9,876 nucleotides of DNA from DASSWB01 sp035705495 (GCA_035705495.1 DASSWB010000111.1:1-9876), one strand, 5' to 3'; counted from the first letter of the stretch, positions 1-7,224 are shown. Translations and numbers: made by a program. Notes: generated by a model not told the origin, from the letters alone.

Positions 1-22
1 TTAGCAATTTACCTGCTCTACA

Positions 23-934
23 ATGCCAAACGATAAATTAAAAAGTTACCTGCATCTTCACTTAATTGTTTTTATTTGGGGATTCACAGCAGTACTGGGT
101 GCGCTTATTTCTCTTGACGCGGTGCCGTTGGTCTGGTATAGGATGCTACTGGCGAGTATCTTGATTTTCGGATTTTTAAAACTGAAAAAAAAGAAATTCC
201 GTGTTCCACCCAGAACATTATTGGTTCTTTTGGTCGCCGGTCTTGTCATTGCTATGCACTGGCTCACATTCTTTAGCGCCATCAAGGTTTCAAATGTTTC
301 GATTACGCTGGCTGTATTATCTACGGGTGCCTTTTTTACTTCTATTTTGGAACCCATTTTTTACAAACGAAAAATTATTTTTTATGAAGTGTTTTTCGGG
401 ATTTTCGTGATCATCGGACTTTACATTATCTTTCAGGTGGAAACCCGTTTTTTCTTCGGAATGGTTCTCGCCCTGATTTCGGCTTTATTGTCTTCTATTT
501 TCTCTTTGATCAATGGAAAAATGGTAAAGAAAGAAGACGCTTCGGTTATTTCTTTTTATGAGCTCGGAACAGGTACACTCGCCATCACGGTTTATTTATT
601 GTTCATGACATTTTGGAGCGATGGAGCAAGCGGATTTTACCCCGGATTTTTTCATCTTTCTTTTAATGACTTTTGGTTGCTTTTTGTATTGGGTTCTATT
701 TGCACGGCCTATGCTGTTATTGTTTCGGTAGAGGTTATGAAACATCTTTCACCTTATACGGTGATGCTCACCATTAATTTGGAACCTATTTACGGTATTG
801 TGCTTGCTTTTTTCATCTTCGGATCAAAAGAAGAAATGAGCCCCGACTTCTATTATGGAGCACTTATCATCCTCATTACCGTTGTTTTAAACGGATTGTT
901 GAAAAATAGAAAGAAAATTAAACAAAGGGTTTAA
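23..934 (+). CDS. EamA/DMT-family drug/metabolite transporter, inner membrane
   Basis: A 303-residue polytopic protein with about ten hydrophobic helices and a basic C-terminus (LKNRKKIKQRV), the size and layout of the DMT/EamA superfamily with two five-helix repeats. Family-like features are the helix 1 start (residues 11-31), Arg40 after a short loop, the HWLTFFSAIKVS stretch (79-90) ending repeat 1, and the NLEPIYGIVLAFFIFG stretch (252-267) matching the conserved EP of the second EamA repeat. Such proteins export or exchange small metabolites such as amino acids; the substrate cannot be read from sequence. The ATG at 23 gives a short cytoplasmic N-terminus before helix 1 and is reasonable, but only 22 bases of upstream sequence are visible, so its promoter is not assessed. 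It lies 66 bp upstream of accA, an arrangement I associate with flavobacteria. Family assignment is firm; function is open. Confidence 0.9.
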   Translation: MPNDKLKSYLHLHLIVFIWGFTAVLGALISLDAVPLVWYRMLLASILIFGFLKLKKKKFRVPPRTLLVLLVAGLVIAMHWLTFFSAIKVSNVSITLAVLSTGAFFTSILEPIFYKRKIIFYEVFFGIFVIIGLYIIFQVETRFFFGMVLALISALLSSIFSLINGKMVKKEDASVISFYELGTGTLAITVYLLFMTFWSDGASGFYPGFFHLSFNDFWLLFVLGSICTAYAVIVSVEVMKHLSPYTVMLTINLEPIYGIVLAFFIFGSKEEMSPDFYYGALIILITVVLNGLLKNRKKIKQRV

Positions 935-957
935 GAATTCTTTCTTTTAAAGTTCAT

Positions 958-965
958 TATATTTG
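958..965 (+). promoter_or_regulatory. Candidate -7 box (TATATTTG) of the accA promoter
   Basis: TATATTTG is an exact match to the Bacteroidota -7 consensus TAnnTTTG and ends 35 bases before the accA ATG, a normal leader length. No good TTTG -33 box is seen about 22 bases upstream, where the sequence is TTAAG, so the promoter is only half supported. There is no hairpin terminator between the transporter and accA, so read-through from the transporter gene is also possible. Confidence 0.45.
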
Positions 966-1000
966 TTGGCTAATTAATCAGCAAAATACTATCGCCATTC

Positions 1001-1954
1001 ATGGAATATTTAGATTTTGAATTACCTATAAAGGAACTTGAAGAGCAGTACCTAAAAGCTTGTGCAATAGGGGAAGAAAGCTCTGTAGATGTGACCACAA
1101 CGTGCAAACAATTAGAGAAAAAACTCAAAGAAACCCGAAAAGACATATATAAAAACCTGACCGCGTGGCAACGGGTACAGTTGTCCAGACATCCATCTCG
1201 TCCATACACTACAGATTATATAAATGCAATCTGCGGAAACACATTTATGGAATTGCATGGAGACCGAAATGTGAAGGACGATAAAGCCATGATTGGTGGA
1301 TTGGGAAAAATTGGAGATCAGAGTTACATGTTTATCGGACAACAAAAAGGATATAATACCAAAACCCGACAATTCAGGAATTTTGGGATGGCAAATCCTG
1401 AAGGATACAGAAAATCACTCCGTTTGATGAAATCTGCCGAAAAATTCGATATTCCGGTGGTTTGTTTTATTGACACTCCTGGAGCCTATCCCGGATTGGA
1501 AGCAGAAGAACGCGGACAAGGAGAAGCCATTGCACGAAATATATTGGAAATGACACGGCTTAAAGTTCCAATTATTGTAGTGATTATTGGTGAAGGAGCC
1601 AGTGGAGGCGCGCTCGGGATTGGAGTTGGAGATCGGGTTTTTATGTTGGAAAATACCTGGTACTCGGTGATTTCCCCCGAATCCTGTTCTTCTATTTTAT
1701 GGCGAAGCTGGGAATACAAAGAAGTAGCGGCCGATGCATTGAAATTGACTGCCAAGGATATGAAAAAACAGAAATTGATTGACGAAATTATAAAAGAACC
1801 GCTTGGAGGTGCACACTCAAATAGAGAGGAAACTTTTGAAACGGTGAAAGAAACAATTTCGAGATCATATGCAGAACTAAAAGATTTGTCCAAACAAGAA
1901 TTAATTTCTCAAAGAATGGATAAATATTTAAATATGGGAGTTTTTAAAAGCTAA
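1001..1954 (+). CDS. accA: Acetyl-CoA carboxylase carboxyltransferase subunit alpha
   Basis: AccA is the alpha half of the carboxyltransferase that moves the carboxyl group from carboxybiotin-BCCP to acetyl-CoA, forming malonyl-CoA, the first committed step of fatty acid synthesis. It acts in the cytoplasm as an alpha2beta2 complex with AccD, which is not in this window. The 317-residue length is typical. An N-terminal helical segment (about 1-60) is followed by the crotonase-fold core, with family signatures FMELHGDRN (82-90), IDTPGAYPGLEAEERGQGEA (157-176), and the glycine-rich GEGASGGALGIGVGDR (197-212) that forms the oxyanion-hole region, then SVISPESCSSILWR (222-235). The start gives the usual short N-terminus (MEYLDFELPI). 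A candidate promoter lies just upstream and an intrinsic terminator follows within 25 bases, so it may form a monocistronic unit. Identification is secure. Confidence 0.98.
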   Translation: MEYLDFELPIKELEEQYLKACAIGEESSVDVTTTCKQLEKKLKETRKDIYKNLTAWQRVQLSRHPSRPYTTDYINAICGNTFMELHGDRNVKDDKAMIGGLGKIGDQSYMFIGQQKGYNTKTRQFRNFGMANPEGYRKSLRLMKSAEKFDIPVVCFIDTPGAYPGLEAEERGQGEAIARNILEMTRLKVPIIVVIIGEGASGGALGIGVGDRVFMLENTWYSVISPESCSSILWRSWEYKEVAADALKLTAKDMKKQKLIDEIIKEPLGGAHSNREETFETVKETISRSYAELKDLSKQELISQRMDKYLNMGVFKS

Positions 1955-1975
1955 AAAATTCTTTTATCGAATTTG

Positions 1976-2009
1976 AAAAATCCAGAACCCTTTAGTTCTG
2001 GATTTTTTT
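1976..2009 (+). terminator. Rho-independent terminator of accA
   Basis: A perfect 13-bp stem (1976-1988 pairing with 1995-2007; core TCCAGAAC/GTTCTGGA) with a 6-base loop is followed by a T run reaching 2009. It begins 21 bases after the accA stop. The A run on its left side may let it also work on the other strand, but no minus-strand gene ends here. Confidence 0.92.
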
Positions 2010-2038
2010 AGGCTTATGAACAAATAATAAAAGTTGTT

Positions 2039-2069
2039 AACAGGTAAAATGTTCATTACCTGTTCATTA
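2039..2069 (+). promoter_or_regulatory. Operator-like nested inverted and direct repeats upstream of dnaB
   Basis: Two 9-bp arms, AACAGGTAA (2039-2047) and TTACCTGTT (2056-2064), form a perfect inverted repeat around an 8-base spacer. Overlapping this, TGTTCATTA occurs twice (2050-2058 and 2061-2069) with an 11-base period, close to one helical turn. The element lies 52 bases before the dnaB ATG, between the accA terminator and dnaB. It lacks a T run and so is not a terminator. It could be a binding site for a regulator of dnaB or a leader hairpin. No convincing TAnnTTTG box is seen; TACATTCG at 2109-2116 is a weak match too close to the ATG. Function is inferred from position only. Confidence 0.4.
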
Positions 2070-2120
2070 TCAAAAAGGAAATTCATCCTTTTAACTTAAC
2101 AATTTCTTTACATTCGTAAA

Positions 2121-3665
2121 ATGGAAAAAGTAGAGGTCGCCAAAAGCATAAATTACGGGAATAATCAGGTTATAAATCTGGAGAAAGGTAAAATTCCGCC
2201 CCAAGCTCTTGATTTAGAGATGGTTGTGCTTGGAGCCATGATGATTGACAAAAAAGGAGTAGATGAAATCATTGACATTCTGCATCCTGAGGTTTTTTAT
2301 AAAAAGGCGCATCAGCATATCTATGAAGCCATTCATACACTCTTTGAAAATTCCGAACCGGTCGACTTATTAACAGTTTCCAATCAACTTAAAAAAAATG
2401 AGAAGTTAGATCAGTCGGGAGGTGATTTTTACCTGATTCAACTAACACAAAAAGTATCTTCTTCGGCGCATATTGAGTTTCACGCCCGAATAATTTTACA
2501 AAAATACATTCAGCGTAGTCTAATAAAAATTTCCAACGAAATTATTGAAGATTCTTACGATGAAACGACAGATGTTTTTGATCTTTTGGATCAGGCCGAG
2601 TCAAAGCTTTATGAAATTACCCAAGGAAATATAAAACGTTCTTCGGAAACTGCACAAAGTCTGGTTTCCCAAGCCATGAAAAAAATTGAAGAAATTTCCA
2701 ATAAAGAAGGCTTAAGCGGAATTGCTTCTGGATTTGACAAACTCGATAAGTTAACCTCGGGCTGGCAACCTAGTGATTTGGTCATCGTTGCTGCGCGTCC
2801 GGGTATGGGTAAAACAGCCTTGACTTTATCAATGGCGCGAAATATTGCGGTGGGACAAAATATTCCTGTTGCTTTTTTCTCTTTGGAAATGTCTTCGGTA
2901 CAGCTTATTACAAGATTGATTTCTTCTGAAACAGGATTGTCTTCAGAAAAGTTGAGAACTGGAAAATTGCTCAAACATGAATGGGAACAACTGAACGTAA
3001 AAGTGAAAAAGCTTGAAAAAGCGCCGCTTTACATTGATGATACACCTTCGCTTTCTATTTTCGACCTAAGGGCAAAAGCACGAAGATTGGCTTCGCAACA
3101 TGGCATCAAATTAATCGTTATAGATTACCTGCAGTTAATGACAGCTGGAGGAAACAATAAAAACGGAGGAAACAGGGAACAGGAAATTTCAACAATTTCA
3201 AGAAATTTAAAGGCTTTGGCAAAAGAATTGAGTGTTCCGGTCATCGCACTCTCGCAATTATCACGTGCCGTAGAAACCAGAGGTGGAAGTAAGCGTCCGT
3301 TATTGAGTGATTTGAGGGAATCCGGAGCCATTGAACAAGATGCCGATATTGTATCTTTTATTTATCGCCCAGAGTATTATAAAATTGAAGAATGGGATGA
3401 TGAAGAAAGAAGTCCGACTGCCGGTCAAGCCGAATTTATTGTGGCAAAACACCGTAATGGTGGTCTGGATAATATCCGCCTTAAATTTGTGGGTCATCTC
3501 GGTAAATTTGATAACTTGGATGATTTTGATTCACCTTTTGAATTTCCGTCCAAAATAAATAATGACGGGCCGGATGAAATAACACGTTTTCCGAGTGCAG
3601 ATGAAGCTTTTGGCAGTTCAATGAACAATATTGACGATGATGATGATAATGGAGTTCCTTTTTAA
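2121..3665 (+). CDS. dnaB: Replicative DNA helicase DnaB
   Basis: The hexameric 5'-3' helicase of the replication fork, which unwinds DNA ahead of the polymerase and recruits primase. The 514 residues show both family domains: an N-terminal primase-interacting domain (about 23-125, beginning PPQALDLEMVVLGAMMID) and a RecA-like ATPase domain (about 190-470). Walker A is ARPGMGKT (225-232, Lys231), Walker B is LIVIDYLQLM (331-340, Asp335), and the SDLRESGAIEQDADIV stretch starting at Ser396 is the conserved sensor/arginine-finger region. The C-terminus is extended and acidic (NNIDDDDDNGVPF), as in many Bacteroidota homologues. No intein interrupts the ATPase motifs. The ATG at 2121 leaves an ordinary N-terminal tail of about 25 residues. 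It follows the accA terminator and is closed by its own terminator at 3708-3741, so it seems to be transcribed alone. Confidence 0.98.
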   Translation: MEKVEVAKSINYGNNQVINLEKGKIPPQALDLEMVVLGAMMIDKKGVDEIIDILHPEVFYKKAHQHIYEAIHTLFENSEPVDLLTVSNQLKKNEKLDQSGGDFYLIQLTQKVSSSAHIEFHARIILQKYIQRSLIKISNEIIEDSYDETTDVFDLLDQAESKLYEITQGNIKRSSETAQSLVSQAMKKIEEISNKEGLSGIASGFDKLDKLTSGWQPSDLVIVAARPGMGKTALTLSMARNIAVGQNIPVAFFSLEMSSVQLITRLISSETGLSSEKLRTGKLLKHEWEQLNVKVKKLEKAPLYIDDTPSLSIFDLRAKARRLASQHGIKLIVIDYLQLMTAGGNNKNGGNREQEISTISRNLKALAKELSVPVIALSQLSRAVETRGGSKRPLLSDLRESGAIEQDADIVSFIYRPEYYKIEEWDDEERSPTAGQAEFIVAKHRNGGLDNIRLKFVGHLGKFDNLDDFDSPFEFPSKINNDGPDEITRFPSADEAFGSSMNNIDDDDDNGVPF

Positions 3666-3684
3666 AAAACAAAAAAATGCTTTA

Positions 3685-5007
3685 ATGGCAAGAACAACAA
3701 CTATAAGAAATTCTGAAACCTGCAAAGTTTCAGAATTTTTTCGTTTTGAAAAAAAACCTGTTTTACTGTTGTTTGCAATATTATTCTACGCAAACTCCTT
3801 TGCATCTTATATTTTAATTCCCATGGATGCAGAGAGCCAAAGCAACCATTTAAAGGCATACGGAATAACCTATTGGACTCTGGAAAAACAATTAAAAGTC
3901 AATTGGCTGCTGAATTATCGGGGAGGCTCTTTTTTACTTCCTGATACCGAAGAAATACGTAGGGAATGTAAAATTCGGGGTGTCGATTTTGAGATTTTAA
4001 GTGATAATAAAACCGAGGAAATCCTTTTGGAAATTAGTAGTCCGTCACAAAACATGGAAACCGTTGTGCTTGAGAAAGCCCCAAAAATTGCGGTATATTC
4101 ACCTAAAGGCAACAAACCTTGGGATGATGCCGTAACAATGGTGCTGACTTATGCAGAGATCCCTTATGAAACTATTTATGACGAAGAGGTGTTGAATGAT
4201 GTTTTGATCAATTTTGATTGGGTGCATTTACATCACGAAGATTTTACCGGACAATACGGGAAATTCTACGCCGCTTACAGAACGGCTCCTTGGTACATTG
4301 AAGATAAAAAATCGGCTGAAGCGTTGGCGACAAAATTGGGGTTCGACAAAGTTTCGGAAGCCAAATTGGCGGTCGCGCAAAAAATTAGAAATTATGTAAT
4401 AGGCGGTGGATTCATGTTCGCGATGTGCAGTGCCACCGACAGTTTTGACATTGCGCTTGCTGCGGAAGGAGTGGATATTTGCGAACCCATGTTTGATGGC
4501 GATCCCAGTGATGCTGCTTATGAAAGTAAAATTGATTTCAAAAAAACAATGGCTTTTGAAAATTTTGAACTTGAAAAAAATCCGATGGTTTATGAATTTT
4601 CTTCCATAGATATGACTACCAAAAGAAGGATCAATAAAGAGGAAGATTATTTCACGCTAATGGATTTTTCGGCGAAATGGGATCCCATTCCCACAATGCT
4701 ATGCCAAAATCATACGGCTTTGGTAAAAGGTTTTATGGGACAAACAACTTCTTTTGATCCCAGTACGGTAAAATCGACTGTTTTGGTGCTTGGTGAAAAC
4801 AGGATTAATGGTGAAGCCAGATACGTTCACGGCATTAAAGGAAATGGTTTTTTCACTTTTTACGGCGGCCATGATCCTGAAGATTATCAGCATCGGGTAG
4901 GGGATCCAAAAACGGAATTATCCCTGCATCCAAATTCTCCGGGTTATCGGTTGATTTTGAATAATATTCTGTTTCCTGCCGCAAAAAAGAAAAAGCAAAA
5001 GACCTAA
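3685..5007 (+). CDS. Secreted 'asparagine synthetase B'-like protein of unknown function (start uncertain)
   Basis: From ATG 3685 the protein has 440 residues. A signal-peptide hydrophobic core (KKPVLLLFAILFYANSFAS, 23-41) with probable cleavage near FAS-Y41 precedes the mature start YILIPMDAESQSNHLKAYG, which I recognise from flavobacterial proteins labelled 'asparagine synthetase B' next to dnaB. True AsnB needs Cys2 as nucleophile and an ATP-pyrophosphatase SGGxDS motif; neither is present and the protein appears exported. The block from about 134 to 255 resembles a class I amidotransferase/ThuA-like fold: KIAVYSPKG, WVHLHHEDF (179-187) and a possible nucleophile elbow GGGFMFAMCSATDSFD (240-255, Cys248). 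The C-terminal VHGIKGNGFFTFYGGHDPED (381-400) is also distinctive. The start is doubtful: 3685-3747 contains the dnaB terminator, and the usual lysine-led signal peptide would begin at TTG 3746, which is one base out of frame across an A8 run (3749-3756). Real product, unknown role. Confidence 0.8.
   Translation: MARTTTIRNSETCKVSEFFRFEKKPVLLLFAILFYANSFASYILIPMDAESQSNHLKAYGITYWTLEKQLKVNWLLNYRGGSFLLPDTEEIRRECKIRGVDFEILSDNKTEEILLEISSPSQNMETVVLEKAPKIAVYSPKGNKPWDDAVTMVLTYAEIPYETIYDEEVLNDVLINFDWVHLHHEDFTGQYGKFYAAYRTAPWYIEDKKSAEALATKLGFDKVSEAKLAVAQKIRNYVIGGGFMFAMCSATDSFDIALAAEGVDICEPMFDGDPSDAAYESKIDFKKTMAFENFELEKNPMVYEFSSIDMTTKRRINKEEDYFTLMDFSAKWDPIPTMLCQNHTALVKGFMGQTTSFDPSTVKSTVLVLGENRINGEARYVHGIKGNGFFTFYGGHDPEDYQHRVGDPKTELSLHPNSPGYRLILNNILFPAAKKKKQKT
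3708..3741 (+). terminator. Rho-independent terminator of dnaB
   Basis: A perfect 12-bp stem (3708-3719 with 3727-3738; core TTCTGAAAC/GTTTCAGAA) with a 7-base loop is followed by T3736-T3741. It starts 43 bases after the dnaB stop, the expected place for its terminator. It lies inside the open frame of the next gene if that gene starts at 3685, which argues against that start. Confidence 0.88.
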
Positions 5008-5027
5008 ATTCGAAAAGTTTTAAAAAC

Positions 5028-5057
5028 AAAAAATCCCGCAATTGCGGGATTTTTTTT
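5028..5057. terminator. Bidirectional intrinsic terminator between convergent genes
   Basis: A perfect 12-bp stem (5028-5039 with 5044-5055; core ATCCCGC/GCGGGAT) around AATT is followed by eight T on the plus strand and preceded by a run of six A, so it can terminate in both directions. It sits 20 bases after the asnB-like stop. It also lies downstream of the convergent M28 peptidase gene, at about 130 bases. Confidence 0.92.
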
Positions 5058-5109
5058 GGCGTTTAATCTTTCAGAATTCAATTTTTCAATGCCTGCATCG
5101 TTTTTTCCT

Positions 5110-5144
5110 TATTGGAATTTGGGATTTGTTTCTATTGGAATTTG
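5110..5144. repeat. Short direct repeat TATTGGAATTTG x2
   Basis: TATTGGAATTTG occurs at 5110-5121 and 5133-5144 in the 3' untranslated space between the convergent genes. The GGAATTTG core recurs twice at 9672-9695 in the other repeat-rich spacer. The 128 bases from 5058 to 5185 hold nothing else that I can identify. Confidence 0.6.
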
Positions 5145-5185
5145 ATACCCTCGAATGTTCGTATTGAGACAATTCATCTGAACAG

Positions 5186-6202
5186 TTATTCCGTCAAAGT
5201 TGGCTTATCAACAAATGGTCTTTCTGCCCTGTTTGCCAATTCCCAAGCTGTGTAGAAAATCAGTTTTGCCCGTTTCTCCAATAAGTCATATTCTATTTTA
5301 TCAGGAGTATCGGTTACCTTATGATAATCCGCATGCACTCCGTTGAAATAAAAGATAATCGGAATATCGTGTTTTGCGAAATTGTAGTGATCGCTTCGGT
5401 AATAAAATCTGTTCGGATCATTTTCATCGTTAAAAGTATAATCCAAATTCAAATTTGTGTATTTTTTATTTGCTGCTTCACTAATGTTGTGCAACTCGGT
5501 ACTCAACTTATCACTTCCTATCAAATAAACGTAATCTCCAGCATCTTCCATTCCTTTTCCAATTCTACCAATCATATCAATATTTAAGTTGGCAATGGTT
5601 TGTTTTAAAGGGAAAACCGGATTTTCGGTATAGAATCTAGAACCTACAAGTCCTTTTTCTTCACCAGTTACATTCAGAAATAAAATAGAACGTTTTGGAC
5701 CATTTCCATCTTTTTTCGCTTTTGCAAAAGCTTCGGCAATTTCCAAAATCGCCACAGTTCCGGAACCATCATCGTCTGCCCCGTTAAAAACATTTCCTTC
5801 GCTATCAACACCTACGTGATCGTAGTGAGAAGAAATGACCAAAATCTCGTCTGGTTTTTCTGTACCTTCAATATAAGCTAAAACATTTTCGGTATCCTTT
5901 ATGGTTCCGCGGGTAAAATAGCTACCGGGTACTTCCTGAAAATAATCGTCTCCTCCCATGGGAGAAACAATACCAAGTTTTTTATATTCTGTTTTTAAAT
6001 ATTCAGCTGCTTTTTTCTGTCCTGGTTCGCCGGTATCCCTACCTTCAAATTCATCACTGGCAAAAATATACAGATGTTTGCTCAGTTCTTCTGAAGTAAT
6101 GGTTTCGGCATATTTTTCCGGATCTGCTTTTTCAGTGCTTTTTTGTTGCGCACTACAACCTAACAAGCTTGTCCCAAGGACAAATAAAAATAATTTTTTC
6201 AT
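5186..6202 (-). CDS. M28-family zinc metallopeptidase, lipoprotein
   Basis: A 338-residue exported peptidase, most likely an aminopeptidase or dipeptidase acting in the periplasm or at the cell surface. The N-terminus MKKLFLFVLGTSLLGC is a lipoprotein signal peptide with lipobox LLGC, so Cys16 should be lipidated. The M28 core is complete: SSHYDHVG (His126 zinc ligand, Asp128 catalytic), GADDDGSG (141-148, Asp143 bridging the two zincs), TGEEKG (Glu181 general base, Glu182 ligand), NIDMIG (Asp209 ligand), and DYHKVTDTPDKI (His294, the likely last ligand). YYRSDHYNF (His272) is another conserved block. The exact ligand roles are assigned by family pattern. It runs towards the asnB-like gene and shares a bidirectional terminator with it. 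It has no visible operon partner apart from the possible tiny ORF upstream. Substrate specificity cannot be deduced. Confidence 0.94.
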   Translation of the reverse strand: MKKLFLFVLGTSLLGCSAQQKSTEKADPEKYAETITSEELSKHLYIFASDEFEGRDTGEPGQKKAAEYLKTEYKKLGIVSPMGGDDYFQEVPGSYFTRGTIKDTENVLAYIEGTEKPDEILVISSHYDHVGVDSEGNVFNGADDDGSGTVAILEIAEAFAKAKKDGNGPKRSILFLNVTGEEKGLVGSRFYTENPVFPLKQTIANLNIDMIGRIGKGMEDAGDYVYLIGSDKLSTELHNISEAANKKYTNLNLDYTFNDENDPNRFYYRSDHYNFAKHDIPIIFYFNGVHADYHKVTDTPDKIEYDLLEKRAKLIFYTAWELANRAERPFVDKPTLTE

Positions 6203-6546
6203 AAAACCTGGTTATTTATTAAGTATCGCAATATAGGCAAAAGTTAAAATGTAAAAGTTAAAGCGGGAGCAAATTCAAAGGGTTTTTATTTTGGAAAAAT
6301 GATTTCATTAATGCGTTTCATGCCGATTTTTTTAAAAATGAAAAATCGAATCGATTAAGCTTTTATGTCGAATACGAAAACACTTACCAGTGCAATTACT
6401 ATTAGTATAACAGAAGTAACAACTATGAGAATAAACCAATTTCGCAATCCTTTCTCCATGAATCAAATATTAAATTAATAGACGCTATTTGCGCGGAGAC
6501 GTTACAGAATAGGAAGTTAAAAGTTGCCGAAAAAAATGTCGGTTTT
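6203..6546. other. 344-bp spacer upstream of two divergent units
   Basis: This AT-rich spacer separates the minus-strand M28 gene from the plus-strand membrane-protein operon. It holds a possible tiny membrane-protein ORF (6355-6459, minus) and AAAAGTTAA repeated at 6239-6247 and 6254-6262 in the expected promoter region of the M28 gene. It also has an AT-rich imperfect hairpin at 6324-6348 just past the tiny ORF. I see no RNA gene or good TAnnTTTG box for the peptidase. Confidence 0.5.
6355..6459 (-). CDS. Possible 34-residue single-helix membrane protein
   Basis: A short minus-strand ORF with ATG at 6459 and TAA at 6355. The product starts MEKGLRNWF, continues with about 21 strongly hydrophobic residues (Ile10-Phe30, rich in V, I and L), and ends DIKA. 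Basic residues before the helix and an acidic/polar end after it fit a small N-in bitopic membrane protein. It lies 152 bases upstream of the M28 peptidase gene on the same strand, so co-transcription is possible. No clear promoter or ribosome site was found; ATATTTG 10 bases before the ATG is only a partial -7 match. There is no recognised family. The regular amphipathic design argues against chance, but such a short frame in AT-rich DNA could still be fortuitous. Confidence 0.4.
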   Translation of the reverse strand: MEKGLRNWFILIVVTSVILIVIALVSVFVFDIKA

Positions 6547-6579
6547 TTGAAAAGTGATTGGATTTTTTATTTAACTTTG
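6546..6579 (+). promoter_or_regulatory. Bacteroidota-type promoter P1 of the membrane protein-regulator operon
   Basis: TTTG at 6546-6549 (-33) and TAACTTTG at 6572-6579 (-7, exact TAnnTTTG) are 22 bases apart, within the spacing known for Bacteroidota promoters. Transcription should begin near 6586, so the in-frame ATG at 6547 cannot be the start and ATG 6598 is used. The -7 box is embedded in the palindrome at 6574-6590. Confidence 0.7.
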
Positions 6580-6590
6580 CACTTCAAAGT
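6574..6590. promoter_or_regulatory. Operator O1: 17-bp palindrome ACTTTG-cac-TTCAAAGT
   Basis: The palindrome ACTTTGCACTTCAAAGT has seven of eight arm positions complementary around a single central base. It covers the -7 box and the expected transcription start. Its near twin lies at 7555-7571 in the same position against the second promoter. The natural ligand is the winged-helix protein encoded at 7221-7520, which would make this an autoregulatory site. The palindrome is observed; the repressor pairing is inferred. Confidence 0.6.
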
Positions 6591-6597
6591 ACTTTCT

Positions 6598-7224
6598 ATG
6601 AAAAAAGAAGAGGAATATATCAAAGATTTGACCGAGATCCGGACCATGATGGAACGATCTACAAAATTTTTGTCCTTGACAGGTTGGTCGGGGATTTTGG
6701 CCGGACTTTACGCCTTGATCGGAGCGTTTATTTCTTATCGATTATTCTATAACACCCACGGCTCTATCATTTCCAATACAATTGATCGGGAAGAAATCTC
6801 TCAAAATGTTTCCGGTCTTTTTTTGGTTGCGTTCATCGTCTTTGTACTTGCAATGGGAACTTCGGTTTTGCTTTCTTTTGTAAAATCAAAAAAGCGTGGG
6901 GAAAAATTATGGAATCCTGCCAGCCGCCGATTACTACTAAATATGACAATACCTTTGGTTACAGGAGGAATTTTTATCATGATTCTTTTTTCGAAAGGAT
7001 TCTATGATCTTCTTGCGCCCGCGAGTTTGGTGTTCTACGGTTTGACACTTATCAACGCTGGAAAATTCACCTATGATGAGGTTAAAATCGTTGGCTATGT
7101 AGAGATCGTTTTAGGACTTGTGGGATTGTATTTTGTAGGATACGGATTACTTTTGTGGGCAATCGGATTTGGACTGATCCATATTTTTTACGGATTATAC
7201 ATGCATTATAAGTACGAAAAGTGA
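6598..7224 (+). CDS. Six-helix integral membrane protein, partner of winged-helix regulator
   Basis: From ATG 6598 the protein has 208 residues: a charged cytoplasmic head (MKKEEEYIKDLTEIRTMMERS), then about six membrane helices (near 26-48, 71-94, 111-131, 138-155, 162-180 and 182-202) and a short tail HYKYEK. I see no catalytic or transport motif. The N-terminal helix with charged heptads could dock on another protein. The stop overlaps the GTG start of the regulator gene (GTGA, 7221-7224), so the two are translationally coupled. Membrane proteins paired in this way with HTH_34-type regulators occur in Bacteroidota; a sensory or regulator-sequestering role is plausible but not shown. A longer frame from 6547 is rejected because it would include the promoter. 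Expression is probably controlled by P1 and operator O1. Confidence 0.85.
   Translation: MKKEEEYIKDLTEIRTMMERSTKFLSLTGWSGILAGLYALIGAFISYRLFYNTHGSIISNTIDREEISQNVSGLFLVAFIVFVLAMGTSVLLSFVKSKKRGEKLWNPASRRLLLNMTIPLVTGGIFIMILFSKGFYDLLAPASLVFYGLTLINAGKFTYDEVKIVGYVEIVLGLVGLYFVGYGLLLWAIGFGLIHIFYGLYMHYKYEK

Noticed and set aside
3300..3558. Antisense and alternative-frame ORFs within dnaB
   Set aside because: They overlap conserved DnaB motifs and show no recognisable domain or start context.
3631..3684. Upstream ATG of the asnB-like frame inside dnaB
   Set aside because: The extension MTMMMIMEFLF reads the poly-aspartate end of dnaB in another frame and has no family support.
6324..6348. CGATTTTT/AAAAATCG inverted repeat downstream of the tiny ORF
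   Set aside because: Almost entirely A-T pairs with a 9-base A/T loop, so the stem would be weak. It is too ordinary in AT-rich DNA to call a terminator.
6527..6548. CCGA-loop-TCGG followed by six T, looking like a terminator
   Set aside because: The stem is only 4 bp and there is no gene to terminate. The T run is better explained as the -33 part of promoter P1.
6547..6597. Upstream ATG extending the six-helix membrane protein by 17 codons
   Set aside because: It lies within the -33/-7 promoter region (TTTG 6546, TAACTTTG 6572), upstream of the expected transcription start.
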